The position numbers and the translations under genes were made by a program. From JBFMHP01 sp040752855 (GTDB lineage: Bacteria; Pseudomonadota; Gammaproteobacteria; RBG-16-57-12), in NCBI GenBank assembly GCA_040752855.1, contig JBFMHP010000022.1:62001-126000 (forward strand): 64,000 bases of DNA. The letters run 5' to 3'. Under the pieces are notes generated by a model. It was given only the letters and a program-made list of their open reading frames with translations, searched no databases and had not been told where the DNA came from. This document shows, piece after piece, positions 55,390-64,000 of the stretch; positions within the stretch are counted from its first letter, which is position 1; each line of letters begins with the position of its first letter.

Positions 55390-56400
55390 ATGAGTACACT
55401 GCACATCACTAACGGCGATAGCGCAGCATCTATCTTGAAATCCGCCGGCGTCTGCGCTGACATCGTGTCATGGCGTGACTGTCTGCATGAGGGACCGGTT
55501 CCGGCAGGGCTGTCCTTGGCGGCCATGTCCGATGTTCGCGCCCATTATCTTGCGAATACTTTTGCATTATCTGAAGCCGAGGTGAGGAAGGACTTCCAGG
55601 CGCGGGATCGACGCTTGGCAGAGAGTCTACACGATGCCGAGGTGATTCTCTGGTTCGAGCATGATCTCTACGACCAGTTACAGTTGTTGCAGATCCTCCA
55701 CTGGTTTTCCGCACAGGATCTCACGGAAAGCAAACTCGGTATGATCTGTATCGGCGAATTCCCAGGCATTGACGCCTTTCATGGTCTAGGACAGCTGACC
55801 CCGCAGCAGATGAAAACGCTCATGGGGACTCAGCAGCCGGTAACATCGGCACAGCTCCATCTGGGCAAGGCGGGATGGGAGGCGTTCGGTTCACCCGAGC
55901 CGACGATGCTGGAAGCCTATCTCGAACAGGATCTTTCCTGTCTGCCCTTCATGCGCGATGCCGTATTGCGCCACCTTGAAGAATTTCCGTCGACACAAAA
56001 CGGCATGTCCCGTACCGAGCAACAGATTCTGGAAATTCTTAAAACTGGACCCATGAATCCGGTGGATCTTTTTTGCGCGTCGCAGGAGAGGGAGGCGGCG
56101 CGTTACCTGGGGGATTGGTCGTTCTGGCGGATAGTGGCTCAACTTATCGATGCGTCACAACCGCTGTTGAGTACGGAGAACGGTGCGCCGTTTCAATACC
56201 CGCCAGCATCTGCGCAACAGGGAGGGTTTCGCGAGCAGCTTATCCACTTGACCGACATGGGTCGCCGGGTCTTGGATGCGCAGGTGGACCGGATCGCCTG
56301 TTGCGGTCTTGACTGCTGGTTGGGTGGCGTACATCTTCACGACGGTCACTACTGGCGGTGGTGTAGAGAAGACCGAAAAATTTATGAGCACGTTGCATGA
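55390..56400 (+). CDS. DUF1835-family protein
   Basis: A 336-residue protein; the ATG at 55390 begins the conserved LHITNGDSAASILKSAG and WRDCLHEGPVP. A second conserved part is EVILWFEHDLYDQLQLLQIL. The N-terminal domain has a Rossmann-like look and the C-terminal half a winged-helix look (TEQQILEILKTGPMNPVDLF). Function in the family is unknown; many members neighbour sigma-factor or stress genes. No attC sequence follows it. Confidence 0.78.
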   Translation: MSTLHITNGDSAASILKSAGVCADIVSWRDCLHEGPVPAGLSLAAMSDVRAHYLANTFALSEAEVRKDFQARDRRLAESLHDAEVILWFEHDLYDQLQLLQILHWFSAQDLTESKLGMICIGEFPGIDAFHGLGQLTPQQMKTLMGTQQPVTSAQLHLGKAGWEAFGSPEPTMLEAYLEQDLSCLPFMRDAVLRHLEEFPSTQNGMSRTEQQILEILKTGPMNPVDLFCASQEREAARYLGDWSFWRIVAQLIDASQPLLSTENGAPFQYPPASAQQGGFREQLIHLTDMGRRVLDAQVDRIACCGLDCWLGGVHLHDGHYWRWCREDRKIYEHVA

Positions 56401-56452
56401 TAGCCACAGGTGTTTGTCACCAAGGCTAACTATGTAGGCGTGGAAATCAAAC

Positions 56453-56908
56453 ATGAGTGAAATTACAAACTTCGTACAGCTTACCAAGTTGATTGGCACC
56501 TCTGGGCAGCCCTCGAGGGGGCAATTCGCCGAGATTGCTACACAGGAATACTCGGTAGTTGTCAATCTGGCGATGCCGGATTCAGATCATGCCATAGCGG
56601 AGGAGGGCAGCATCGTCACCTCACTGGGGATGTCGTATGTCCACATTCCTGTGCCGTTTGATCGACCGACTGTTAACCATCTACGGCAATTTTTTGGAGT
56701 AATGAAGGCGTTCGATGGTAAAAAGGTCTGGGTGCACTGCGTAATGAACTGGCGGGTGTCGGCATTCATGTATCATTATCTGCGTATCGAAAAAGGTCTA
56801 CCGGACGCAGATTGTATATCACCAATACTCAGAGAATGGGAGCCGAGGATGGAAGAGGTCTGGAGGTCGTTTCTAGGTCTAGACAGGGACGCTATTGTAG
56901 CGAAATGA
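56453..56908 (+). CDS. DUF442-like protein tyrosine phosphatase family protein
   Basis: A 151-residue protein. VHCVMNWRVSAF holds the catalytic Cys-x4-Arg loop typical of this DUF442-like branch (classical phosphatases have Cys-x5-Arg). GTSGQPSRGQFAEIA and VVVNLAMP upstream fit the dual-specificity phosphatase fold. Relatives are linked to sulfide or beta-lactamase-like hydrolases. It is the last plus-strand gene; the cassette-like genes beyond it face the other way. Confidence 0.8.
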   Translation: MSEITNFVQLTKLIGTSGQPSRGQFAEIATQEYSVVVNLAMPDSDHAIAEEGSIVTSLGMSYVHIPVPFDRPTVNHLRQFFGVMKAFDGKKVWVHCVMNWRVSAFMYHYLRIEKGLPDADCISPILREWEPRMEEVWRSFLGLDRDAIVAK

Positions 56909-56980
56909 ACAGGCAGGAAGGAGCGAAATGAATTTCTGTCAAGCGTGTCGCCGTTTCGCCCAGTGCTGGCCCCAATATAT

Positions 56981-57062
56981 GCCCAACCGTTCGCGTTAAC
57001 CCGCGTCCAATAGCAGAGCAAAGCGCCGCTTTTGCGAGCCAGTGTTGAGCGTGTGGTTATGT
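56981..57062 (-). repeat. attC site 6, minus orientation
   Basis: Read on the minus strand it begins with R' ACATAAC (57062-57056), which contains the GNAT stop codon, and ends with R'' GTTGGGC (56987-56981), 82 bases in all. An inner GCAAAAGCG / CGCTTTGC pair adds a stem. Confidence 0.7.
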
Positions 57063-57614
57063 TTCCCTGAATTCTTGCGTTAAGAGACCATAACACTTCA
57101 TATCGTAGTACGAACCCCTCAGGAAGGCGCACTGTCGACGCGTGCCTTCTTCTTTGAAGCCTAGCTTCAGTAGGACCTTTTCGGATGCAACATTGCCTGG
57201 AATTGTGTCCGCTTGGATTCGGTGTAACGGGCCACATGGCAACAGTCCGGAAAACGCGGCATGGATGATTTCAAAGATGGCCTCTGTGGTGATTCCTCTA
57301 TTCCAATATTCTGGCTTAAGATCATAGCCTACTACGGCATTTCTCATTTTTTCGCTCCAAGAATTGAAGCCACAGGTGCCGATTAGCTTTCCCGTTTCTT
57401 TCAAGCGAATCGCCCACCGTATGCCCGACGACGACACGTATCGTGATTCAAAAAGATGCATTAACTTTTTAGCTTGTGCGCGCTCACTAAACACTTCTAG
57501 GTCGTAGTACTTCACCACCTCAGGACTCGAATACAACTCGAAAACAGACTCGACATCAGACGAAGCGATTCTGGTTAGCTTTAACCGATTTGTAGTGAAC
57601 TCAGGAAATGACAT
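57057..57614 (-). CDS. GNAT-family acetyltransferase (RimJ/RimL-like)
   Basis: A 185-residue acetyltransferase of the Acetyltransf_3 type: FTTNRLKLTRIASSDVESVF, GYDLKPEYWNRGITTEAI and GNVASEKVLLKLGFKEEGTR. Such enzymes acetylate proteins, antibiotics or metabolites; the substrate cannot be told. It is on the minus strand and its stop lies inside the R' heptamer of a minus-orientation attC, the hallmark of an integron cassette. Confidence 0.9.
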   Translation of the reverse strand: MSFPEFTTNRLKLTRIASSDVESVFELYSSPEVVKYYDLEVFSERAQAKKLMHLFESRYVSSSGIRWAIRLKETGKLIGTCGFNSWSEKMRNAVVGYDLKPEYWNRGITTEAIFEIIHAAFSGLLPCGPLHRIQADTIPGNVASEKVLLKLGFKEEGTRRQCAFLRGSYYDMKCYGLLTQEFRET

Positions 57615-57623
57615 GCTTTATCC

Positions 57624-57685
57624 GTGAAACATTGCGCGTAGATCACTGGTGACTGGAAGCCGTCCGGTGCATTTGTTGGTTATGC
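57624..57685 (-). repeat. attC-like site 7, minus orientation
   Basis: On the minus strand R' GCATAAC (57685-57679) contains the VOC-gene stop, followed by AACAAATGCACCGGACGG, an attC-typical block. The R'' end (GTTTCAC, 57630-57624) deviates from consensus. Length 62 bases fits. Confidence 0.5.
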
Positions 57686-58099
57686 CTCGTCCTTGTCCTT
57701 CGGTCCAGGCCAGAAATGGGGGTTCCATGCCACTTCCCAAAGGTGTCCGTCAGGATCTGCGAAGTAGCCTGAGTAACCACCCCAAAATACGTCCTGGGCC
57801 GGTTTCATAAGCTTACCACCAGAACGAACAGCTAGGTCAAGAACCTCTATCACTTCCTCTTTGTTAGATACTACATGGGCCAGCGTGACTCCTCGGAAAC
57901 CTGTCCCATTTCCAGAGACTGAAGCATCTTCAGCAAGCGCATCCCATGGGTACAAAGACAACCATGTTCCGTTTAACATGAAAAAGGCCGCACCTCCCTC
58001 AAAAGGCATGCGGGGAAGGCCAAGCCCTTTTTCGTAAAACCGAATTGCCATATCCATATCAGCAACACCGAGTGTAATCATATTAATGCGTGGCTTCAT
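57680..58099 (-). CDS. VOC-family (glyoxalase/bleomycin-resistance-like) protein
   Basis: A 139-residue protein with the paired beta-alpha-beta modules of the vicinal-oxygen-chelate family: NMITLGVADMDMAIRFYEKG, GLPRMPFEGGAAFFMLNG, then VLDLAVRSGGKLMKPAQDVF and GYSGYFADPDGHLWEVAWNP. The end motif is typical of metal-binding VOC enzymes. Antibiotic binding, fosfomycin-type chemistry or glyoxalase activity are all possible. Its stop lies in an attC-like heptamer. Confidence 0.9.
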   Translation of the reverse strand: MKPRINMITLGVADMDMAIRFYEKGLGLPRMPFEGGAAFFMLNGTWLSLYPWDALAEDASVSGNGTGFRGVTLAHVVSNKEEVIEVLDLAVRSGGKLMKPAQDVFWGGYSGYFADPDGHLWEVAWNPHFWPGPKDKDEA

Positions 58100-58157
58100 T
58101 TCTTATTCCTTTCTGGCATAAAGGCAAGGGTAGGTTCACTGCGGCTGGGACGCCATG

Positions 58158-58616
58158 TTATAAGCCAACTCTTCGTTCATGTTTGAGGCTTCTCACGATG
58201 ATGATGGTGGCTCCCACCATTATTGCCACATCAGCAATGTTGAAGATGCCGGTTCGAAGACTTCCAAGCCCAATGTTTAGAAAATCGACTACATAGCCAC
58301 CATAGGTTATTCGGTCAATCAGGTTACTAAACCCACCACCGTCAATAAGCGAAAGTGAAGTTGCTGTGACGTGTGACAAAGCGGGCCCGAACAGTAGGTA
58401 GCCAAGAATTCCGGACAGGATTACACCGATGCCTACGGTGAACAACAGACAGCGTGCCTTATCGGGAAGTGAGGGGCCGATGCTTAAAAATGAGCCTTTG
58501 TTCTCAGCGTACTGCAACCTGAATATATCGTGAGCAAAAGAAATTACTTCGTTTCTAGGTGTGTGCTCTTTTGCAATGGCTTTGGTTCCTTAGTCGCAGC
58601 CAACGCACGAGAGCTG
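58158..58616 (-). pseudogene. lspA: Cassette-type lspA (signal peptidase II) decayed at the 5' end
   Basis: The C-terminal part is intact with the two catalytic aspartates of signal peptidase II: NLIDRI and FNIADVAI, and four-helix membrane topology minus the first helix. Translation upstream of 58517 continues as family-like sequence (GTKAIAKEHTPRNEVISFAH, then RLQYAENKG) to an in-frame TAA at 58590-58592, before which LSCVGCD matches the usual GCDQ-TK start region. A second stop and loss of the first helix follow. The gene encodes no full-length enzyme. Confidence 0.75.
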
Positions 58617-58666
58617 TCAATTTAGTTCCGTCCTAAGCAATTGATGCATTAACTAGGTCGCCAACT

Positions 58667-61600
58667 TCACTGGAATTTATCCTGACGTCTCTTGCGATCC
58701 TCCTCATCTTCTTCATCGTTATACCGCTGATCGTCCGGCATACGGACGGATTCATCGGCGTAGTAGTAGTTGCGTACCGCCGTGAAAATGGCCGGGTCTA
58801 TGTTTGCCAACGATTCGACCTCGATCATTTGCTGGTTGGAGAGGTTAGTGAAATCGATGGATGCCGCCAAGTCATCCTTATTGAGGACGATGTTCGGCTC
58901 CCTGCCATAGTAATAAACATAGCCTTGGCCGCGCGGCCCATAGTATCCAAACGTGTCCGGCACCATGATGCTCATCCTCCTGCCTGCTGTGCCAAGGGTG
59001 GTTGATGTGACTACGGTCAACCGCTTGCCTATGATGTCAGGCTTGGAAGTGGGGGCTTCCTTGCTGCGGGCTGCGATCACAGCGCCACCATCCACGCGCA
59101 CGTAAACCTCGTCCTTATCAGTAATGGCATCCATCGATGAAAAATCGCCGCCATTGGCATACAGTTTGTCAACGGCGAGATTGCCAGTATTTCGCACATG
59201 AATCTCGCCCTTGGTTACGATACTCACCGTCGTGGCTTGGTCATTCTTCACATAAACGCCGTTATTTTTATTGTCGATCGTAAGCGCCGCTGTATGGATC
59301 TGTAATGGTGACACTGTAACCTTATCCACTCTATACCCAACACCGCTCCCGGTAACCAGTGTGATTTTGTCAGCGCGAATGTCGCCGCCGATGATGTTGT
59401 CGGCATCGTGCAGTGTAATGGCCTGAGCGTTCTTGGTTGCATTCACGAAGTCAAAATCGTTGTCGGCGTTATCGAGCGTCAGACTGCCACCGCCAGCGTC
59501 GATCCCGGTGGTGCCGCCGACTCTGAAAGCACCGGTGTTTGTCACATCCCCCGTGGTGCGGATGTCCAGGTCAGCCTCTTCAGTGATGTAAACGGGGCCT
59601 GCCTTGCGTATGTCGAGCGTCTTGATGCGGGTGTCGATGGCGTCCGTGGCGGTGCCGAACTGGCCGACATCATCGAGCACGACGGTGTCGGCCAGTACGC
59701 TTGAATCTTTGGTGTCGACGACCGATTCGGCGGCCAGCCGCAGCGTTCCGGCGACACTCGGGTTGTCGAGCACAATGGTATCAATGCCGCTGCGGCCATC
59801 CAGGGTGATGTTCGTGACATCTGAAAAGCCCACGCGCCGGCCGTCGACTGCAAATGACGTGCGATCCAGGGTGAGAGTCTCCGGGACGCTGTTGTTGTCC
59901 ATCCCCAGCACCGTGAAGGTGTCGACCGGCTGTTCGGAGCTAACGGTCTCGGCATTACGGTAATTCAACGTAAACGCCTGATCGACCCCCGCACTCGCAT
60001 CGGTGTAACGGTAGCTCAGCTGCTCGAATGCCCCATTATTGGCGGCGCTGTTTGGATCGGAAAAAGCGACCTCGGGGGTGTAGACCGCCGTAAAGCGGTT
60101 GGCGCTGCCATTGTTGATGGTGATGGCATCGGTATCCGCACCGCCCACATAGTTGATCCCGCCGGTGAAAACCCCGGTACTATTTAAATTGATGGCGAGG
60201 GAATTGGTGCCCGCGCCGCCCGAGATCATCCCCAGCGCGTTGGTGCTGGTATTCATCAGCGCGCCGCCGTTGATCACGAAGGCGTCCGTGCCATCGCCGC
60301 CCTTCAGGTAGTTGAACCCTTCGAACTTCAAGGTTTGCGTGTTGCTTGCGTAGGAGACGGCGCCGCGATTCACGCCATTCACTGTCCACTGGGTCACCTC
60401 AGAGGCGTTCGCTGGCGTGGGCCCGTTGAGCGTGCTGTTAGTGCCGTTGCCGCGCACGCCTTCCAGGCCGGTGATGCCGTTGAAGGAATCCGCCCCGACG
60501 CTGAGATTGACGATCGACTGGCCGCTGTAGTCGGCGATGTCCCCATTGTGCTCACGGCCGCCGTCGATCGAGGCAGTCAAGACGTCGTTGTAGACGACCC
60601 GAAAGGTGTCATCATCGGCGCCTCCAAGCAGATAGCGCATATCACTAAAGGCGAGGGTACCGGCGGCGCCGATCGTGCCGTCGTTGGCGCCATGGATCAG
60701 CCACGTATTCGGCGTGTCGGCGGCGATCAGCGCGCTGCTATTGTTGCCGGTGATCTGCTCGATGTTCGCCGCATCGATCGCACCGTTGGTGGGCGTTGCG
60801 CTCAAGCGCACCACTGCGTTGGTGGCCCCGCCCGTCATGCCCGCCAGTGTGAGCGTGTCTTCCGTTTCATGTCCGCCACCGTCGATGATGCCGGTGACCA
60901 GTTCCGGTGTTGTGGTGCTGCTGAGATTGAAGATGTCGTCCTTCGCGCCGCCGGTGAGGTTGGCGAATCCGCTGAAGTAGACGATCGGACCGAAATTCAT
61001 ATTGCCGCCGTTTGCATCGCTGATCGCCCACGTCGTCGCCGCATCGGGACCGATGAGGGTGTGGTTGCGATTCGAATCACCCGTCAGAAACTCGATTTGA
61101 TACGCCGTGAAAGTGTTCTCCGCATTGTTGACGGTCGCAGGCGGTGCGTCCACAAGGGCGACCCGCGTCGCTGACGTACGGGCCGGGGGGAGGATGAGGG
61201 TGTCCGCGCCACCGCCGCCGTCGATCAATCCGGTGAGCTGACCGCCGGCACCGAGAGTAAATCGATCGTCGGCGCCGCCGCCAACCAGCTGGTTGAAATC
61301 GAAGAACTCGATGCTTCTGACCGTGCCGTCATTTTGCCCGGTGAGTGTCCAGGTGTTGGAGCCGCCTCCGCCGGTCAAGGTGCTGTGGGTGTTGTTGCCG
61401 GTATAGCGTTCGATATTGCGAAAGCGCGTGGCGCCCAGGTCTAGCTTCACGGTTTGGCCCGCCAACGTGGCGAAGCTCACCGCATCCCGCCCGCCGGCAG
61501 TCTGGCCCCGGCCATCGAGGGTGACCTCGGCCACATCGGGGTGGACGGTGAAGTCGAAAGTGTCGTTCTGCGTGTTGGCTCCCTGGAGGGCGGTAATGCC

Positions 61601-64000
61601 GGTGAAGTCTACAGTGTTGACCGCTCCCTCGTGCCGGGCGGTGAGCGTCCAGGCGTTGGCGGTTTCCGCGCCGATGAGGGTCGTGTTGGTATCATTGCCG
61701 GTGACGCGTTCGATGTTCGCCACTCCGTCCGCGCCGAGTTGCAGCGTGACCGCATCGGTGAGGGTAGAGACATTGACGTGGTCCTCGCTCACTTGCCCGC
61801 CGGCGTCGATCGTCATATTGGCCACCGTGGGGGTGACACTGTACTTGAAGGTGTCATCACCGCTGCCGCCCTTCAGGGCCGTGAAGCCGGAAAACCCAAT
61901 GCCATCAACCTCGCCGCTGTGTTTGGCCGCGAGAGTCCAGGTATTCTCATTGTTCTCGCCGATGAGGGTGCTGGCGGTATCGTTGCCGGTGTAGTGCTCG
62001 ATGTTGGCCAACCCGGCCGCGCCGATCGTCACGCTCACTGGACCGCTCACACCACTGAGGCTCACGGTGTCGCCCGTGGCCTGACCGCGGCCGTCGAGGC
62101 TGATCCCGGTGGGGTTGACGGTGAAGTTGAAGGTGTCGTCTTGCGTGAGCGCGCCAAGGAGGTTTTCCATCGACGTGAATTGCATGAGCGATCCCATCGT
62201 GTTGCTGGTGCCGTTGATGGTCCAGGTGAGGGCCGTGTCGGGCGCGATGAGCGTGTCACTGCCCGTGCCGCCCGCCACGGTTTGAATGTTCGAAAACGAA
62301 TTGATGATGTTCGCGCTGGCAGCACCCGTGGCGCGCACATCGCCTGCGTTCGCGCCGGTGATGGTGAAGGTGTTGGCGCCGTTGCGGCCTGCGAGTGACA
62401 GCGTATTGGCGCCGGTGCCGCCGTCGAGGGTGCCATCGATCGCGCTGGTGGATTGCGTGAAGTTGAAATCGTCGTTGCCATTGCCGCCGGTGAGGTTCTG
62501 GATGTTGTTGAATGCAACATACTGAACACCCGCGCGCGCCGTGCCCGTATTCGCGCCGCTGATCGCCCAGGTGTTGGGGGCATCACGTCCGGTCAAGGTA
62601 TTGATACCCGGGCCCGCGCCACCATCGACGGTGCCTGAGATCAAACCGCTGCTGGCTGTACCCGTAACGAACGTAAAGCCATCAACCCCGTTGCCGCCGG
62701 TGAGGTTCTCCATGCCCGCGAAGGTAAGTTTCGTATCGAGCGTGCCGCCGCCCTCGCTGCTGATCGACCAGGCGTGTGTGTCGCCATTGGGCCCGGTGAG
62801 TGTGTCCGTGCCGCCTTGGCCATCCACAGCGCCGGTGAACACAGAATAGATGTTGAAGGTGTCACTGTTGGCACCGCCCATGACCCTCATCATGCCCGTG
62901 GAGAAGGTCAGATTCGGATCGACGGTAAATGCTCCTGCGGCACCGCTGCCGAAATTCATCGTCACGCTGCCGGTTGTGGTGACATTGCCCGTAAGGTCGA
63001 TGCTGCGGATAGCGTCGACCGTTAACGTTCCAAGCGGTCGAGTGTCGCCCATCGCATTGACAGTCACATCCTGGCCGGTGAGCGTGAGGTTGCGAGCGGT
63101 CGCATCCTGGCCGTTGACCGCGCCATTCACTGCGATATCACCACTGGTCGCCCCCGAGGCATCCAACGTGATGTTGTTTTTCAATGTGACAGGGCCGGTG
63201 AGCGTGATGGCGGCGCCGTTGCCGGCCGTCCCAGAACTCACGCTTCCTCCCTTTGCAGAAATATTGTCCGCTAATGAAATCCCACCCGCCGCAGATAGGA
63301 TCACACTGCCTGCATTGCCACCGATTTCTGAACCTTGAGTATCATTTCCGCCATGCGTGTCAATTGCGCCATTGACGGCAATGGTGGCAGATGACCCGGA
63401 AGCATTCAGCACTACGGTGCCGCCGCCACCGCCATACGTGATGCTGTTGCTGTCATCCGCACGGCCAAACGTGGAAAGACCGGTAGTGATGATATTGCCC
63501 GTGGTGTAAATCGAGACATTGCCACCATCCCGGCATCCACCCGTATCGCAACCAGACAATCCAAAGGTATTCACCGTGCCATTGTTGGTGAAACTGGCAA
63601 CAGGAGCTAAGGTGCTGCCAACCGTGAAATCACCGCCTTGGGTGGTGATGCTGGCGCCAGAGGCCACTGTTACCGCCCCGCCTGCCTGGAGAGTGAGGTT
63701 GAGTTTGTCGATTGTTGATGTCTGTCCATCATAAATGCGGCTGCCGGCCGCAAAGGAGATATCGTTTGCGGCCTGAAGCGTCAATGTGCGATCCCCCTTG
63801 GCATTATAATTGATGTCTGCGGTAGCAGTAAGACTGATATTTCCCAGTTGATCGCCGCTCCCGCTCCCACCCGTTGTGATCGTGACGTTGCTCGTTCCTA
63901 GGGCTGCGGCAATCGTATCCGCGCCCAGCGTCGACTCGGCAATCGGTGAAAATGTTTCTGTACCATCCGCAGTGCTCGATGGAATCGTAGCACTGCCCCC
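58667..64000 (-). CDS. Giant secreted adhesin / exoprotein, 3' portion
   Basis: At least 1777 residues, open to the window edge, so the N-terminus with the secretion signal is outside. The right end (TLTLQAANDISFAAGS, GADTIAAALGTSNVTITTGG) is typical of filamentous-haemagglutinin-like two-partner-secretion proteins. The centre holds about a dozen repeats of 60-90 residues with cores such as NTTLIGAETANAWTLTARHEG and single RTX-like nonapeptides (GGSGDDTFKY, GGADDDTFRV). The C-terminus (VESLANIDPAIFTAVRNYYY, then an acidic, charged tail) is shared with other giant exoproteins. It should form a long beta-helix on the cell surface, possibly stabilised by calcium. Confidence 0.82.
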   Translation of the reverse strand, partial: GGSATIPSSTADGTETFSPIAESTLGADTIAAALGTSNVTITTGGSGSGDQLGNISLTATADINYNAKGDRTLTLQAANDISFAAGSRIYDGQTSTIDKLNLTLQAGGAVTVASGASITTQGGDFTVGSTLAPVASFTNNGTVNTFGLSGCDTGGCRDGGNVSIYTTGNIITTGLSTFGRADDSNSITYGGGGGTVVLNASGSSATIAVNGAIDTHGGNDTQGSEIGGNAGSVILSAAGGISLADNISAKGGSVSSGTAGNGAAITLTGPVTLKNNITLDASGATSGDIAVNGAVNGQDATARNLTLTGQDVTVNAMGDTRPLGTLTVDAIRSIDLTGNVTTTGSVTMNFGSGAAGAFTVDPNLTFSTGMMRVMGGANSDTFNIYSVFTGAVDGQGGTDTLTGPNGDTHAWSISSEGGGTLDTKLTFAGMENLTGGNGVDGFTFVTGTASSGLISGTVDGGAGPGINTLTGRDAPNTWAISGANTGTARAGVQYVAFNNIQNLTGGNGNDDFNFTQSTSAIDGTLDGGTGANTLSLAGRNGANTFTITGANAGDVRATGAASANIINSFSNIQTVAGGTGSDTLIAPDTALTWTINGTSNTMGSLMQFTSMENLLGALTQDDTFNFTVNPTGISLDGRGQATGDTVSLSGVSGPVSVTIGAAGLANIEHYTGNDTASTLIGENNENTWTLAAKHSGEVDGIGFSGFTALKGGSGDDTFKYSVTPTVANMTIDAGGQVSEDHVNVSTLTDAVTLQLGADGVANIERVTGNDTNTTLIGAETANAWTLTARHEGAVNTVDFTGITALQGANTQNDTFDFTVHPDVAEVTLDGRGQTAGGRDAVSFATLAGQTVKLDLGATRFRNIERYTGNNTHSTLTGGGGSNTWTLTGQNDGTVRSIEFFDFNQLVGGGADDRFTLGAGGQLTGLIDGGGGADTLILPPARTSATRVALVDAPPATVNNAENTFTAYQIEFLTGDSNRNHTLIGPDAATTWAISDANGGNMNFGPIVYFSGFANLTGGAKDDIFNLSSTTTPELVTGIIDGGGHETEDTLTLAGMTGGATNAVVRLSATPTNGAIDAANIEQITGNNSSALIAADTPNTWLIHGANDGTIGAAGTLAFSDMRYLLGGADDDTFRVVYNDVLTASIDGGREHNGDIADYSGQSIVNLSVGADSFNGITGLEGVRGNGTNSTLNGPTPANASEVTQWTVNGVNRGAVSYASNTQTLKFEGFNYLKGGDGTDAFVINGGALMNTSTNALGMISGGAGTNSLAINLNSTGVFTGGINYVGGADTDAITINNGSANRFTAVYTPEVAFSDPNSAANNGAFEQLSYRYTDASAGVDQAFTLNYRNAETVSSEQPVDTFTVLGMDNNSVPETLTLDRTSFAVDGRRVGFSDVTNITLDGRSGIDTIVLDNPSVAGTLRLAAESVVDTKDSSVLADTVVLDDVGQFGTATDAIDTRIKTLDIRKAGPVYITEEADLDIRTTGDVTNTGAFRVGGTTGIDAGGGSLTLDNADNDFDFVNATKNAQAITLHDADNIIGGDIRADKITLVTGSGVGYRVDKVTVSPLQIHTAALTIDNKNNGVYVKNDQATTVSIVTKGEIHVRNTGNLAVDKLYANGGDFSSMDAITDKDEVYVRVDGGAVIAARSKEAPTSKPDIIGKRLTVVTSTTLGTAGRRMSIMVPDTFGYYGPRGQGYVYYYGREPNIVLNKDDLAASIDFTNLSNQQMIEVESLANIDPAIFTAVRNYYYADESVRMPDDQRYNDEEDEEDRKRRQDKFQ

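Noticed and set aside
60335..62398. Several plus-strand frames opposite the adhesin gene
   Set aside because: Shadow frames of the repetitive adhesin coding sequence.
50009..64000. Right attachment site (copy of the guaA 3' end)
   Set aside because: I scanned for the last 20 bases of guaA and found no convincing second copy in the window.

Overview
The window is about 60% GC and looks like the chromosome of a gammaproteobacterium. The xseA / guaB / guaA neighbourhood and the conserved protein sequences support this; genus cannot be fixed from the window. A 42 kb block of integrative and conjugative element (ICE) DNA starts directly behind guaA.

Region 1 (1-7.7 kb) is core chromosome. It holds a histidine kinase start and a receiver-TPR response regulator, an M23 peptidase overlapping xseA, a small lipoprotein, and the guaB-guaA pair for GMP synthesis with its promoter and two hairpin terminators.

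Region 2 (7.8-21.0 kb) is the left arm of an ICE of the PFGI-1 / ICEHin1056 type. It has a P4-like integrase behind guaA, an AlpA-like regulator, a LexA/CI-like repressor with four matching operator sites, ParB, DUF2857, STY4528-, PFL_4669- and STY4534-family proteins, a ParM-like actin, RadC, two small conserved genes and an AbiE toxin-antitoxin pair. Several of these genes are preceded by similar structured leaders.

Region 3 (21.0-42.0 kb) is cargo, bounded by two copies of a 75 bp REP-like repeat. It contains a PadR/membrane-protein operon, an uncharacterised run of secreted or lipid-anchored proteins ending in a broken cytochrome-c5-like gene, a recombination scar joining two gene fragments, a metal-efflux operon (CzcI-like, CzcC, CzcB, CzcA-type RND, PII-like protein, lipoprotein, P1B ATPase) and a HipBA toxin-antitoxin pair.

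Region 4 (42.0-50.0 kb) returns to the ICE backbone: a second tyrosine recombinase with an elaborate leader, PilL-N, membrane proteins, a PFL_4693 protein, a lytic transglycosylase, a PFL_4695 protein, the TraD coupling ATPase and a PFL_4697 membrane protein. It then stops; the mating-pore genes and relaxase are not in the window.

Region 5 (50.5-58.6 kb) has lower GC and resembles an integron cassette array without an integron integrase. Small single-gene units (DUF1272, monooxygenase, DHFR-like, Nudix, GNAT, PaiB-like, GST, DUF1835, phosphatase, GNAT, VOC, decayed lspA) carry attC-like sites. The left part points rightward and the right part points leftward.

Region 6 (58.7-64.0 kb) is the 3' end of a very large secreted adhesin gene on the minus strand that runs off the window.
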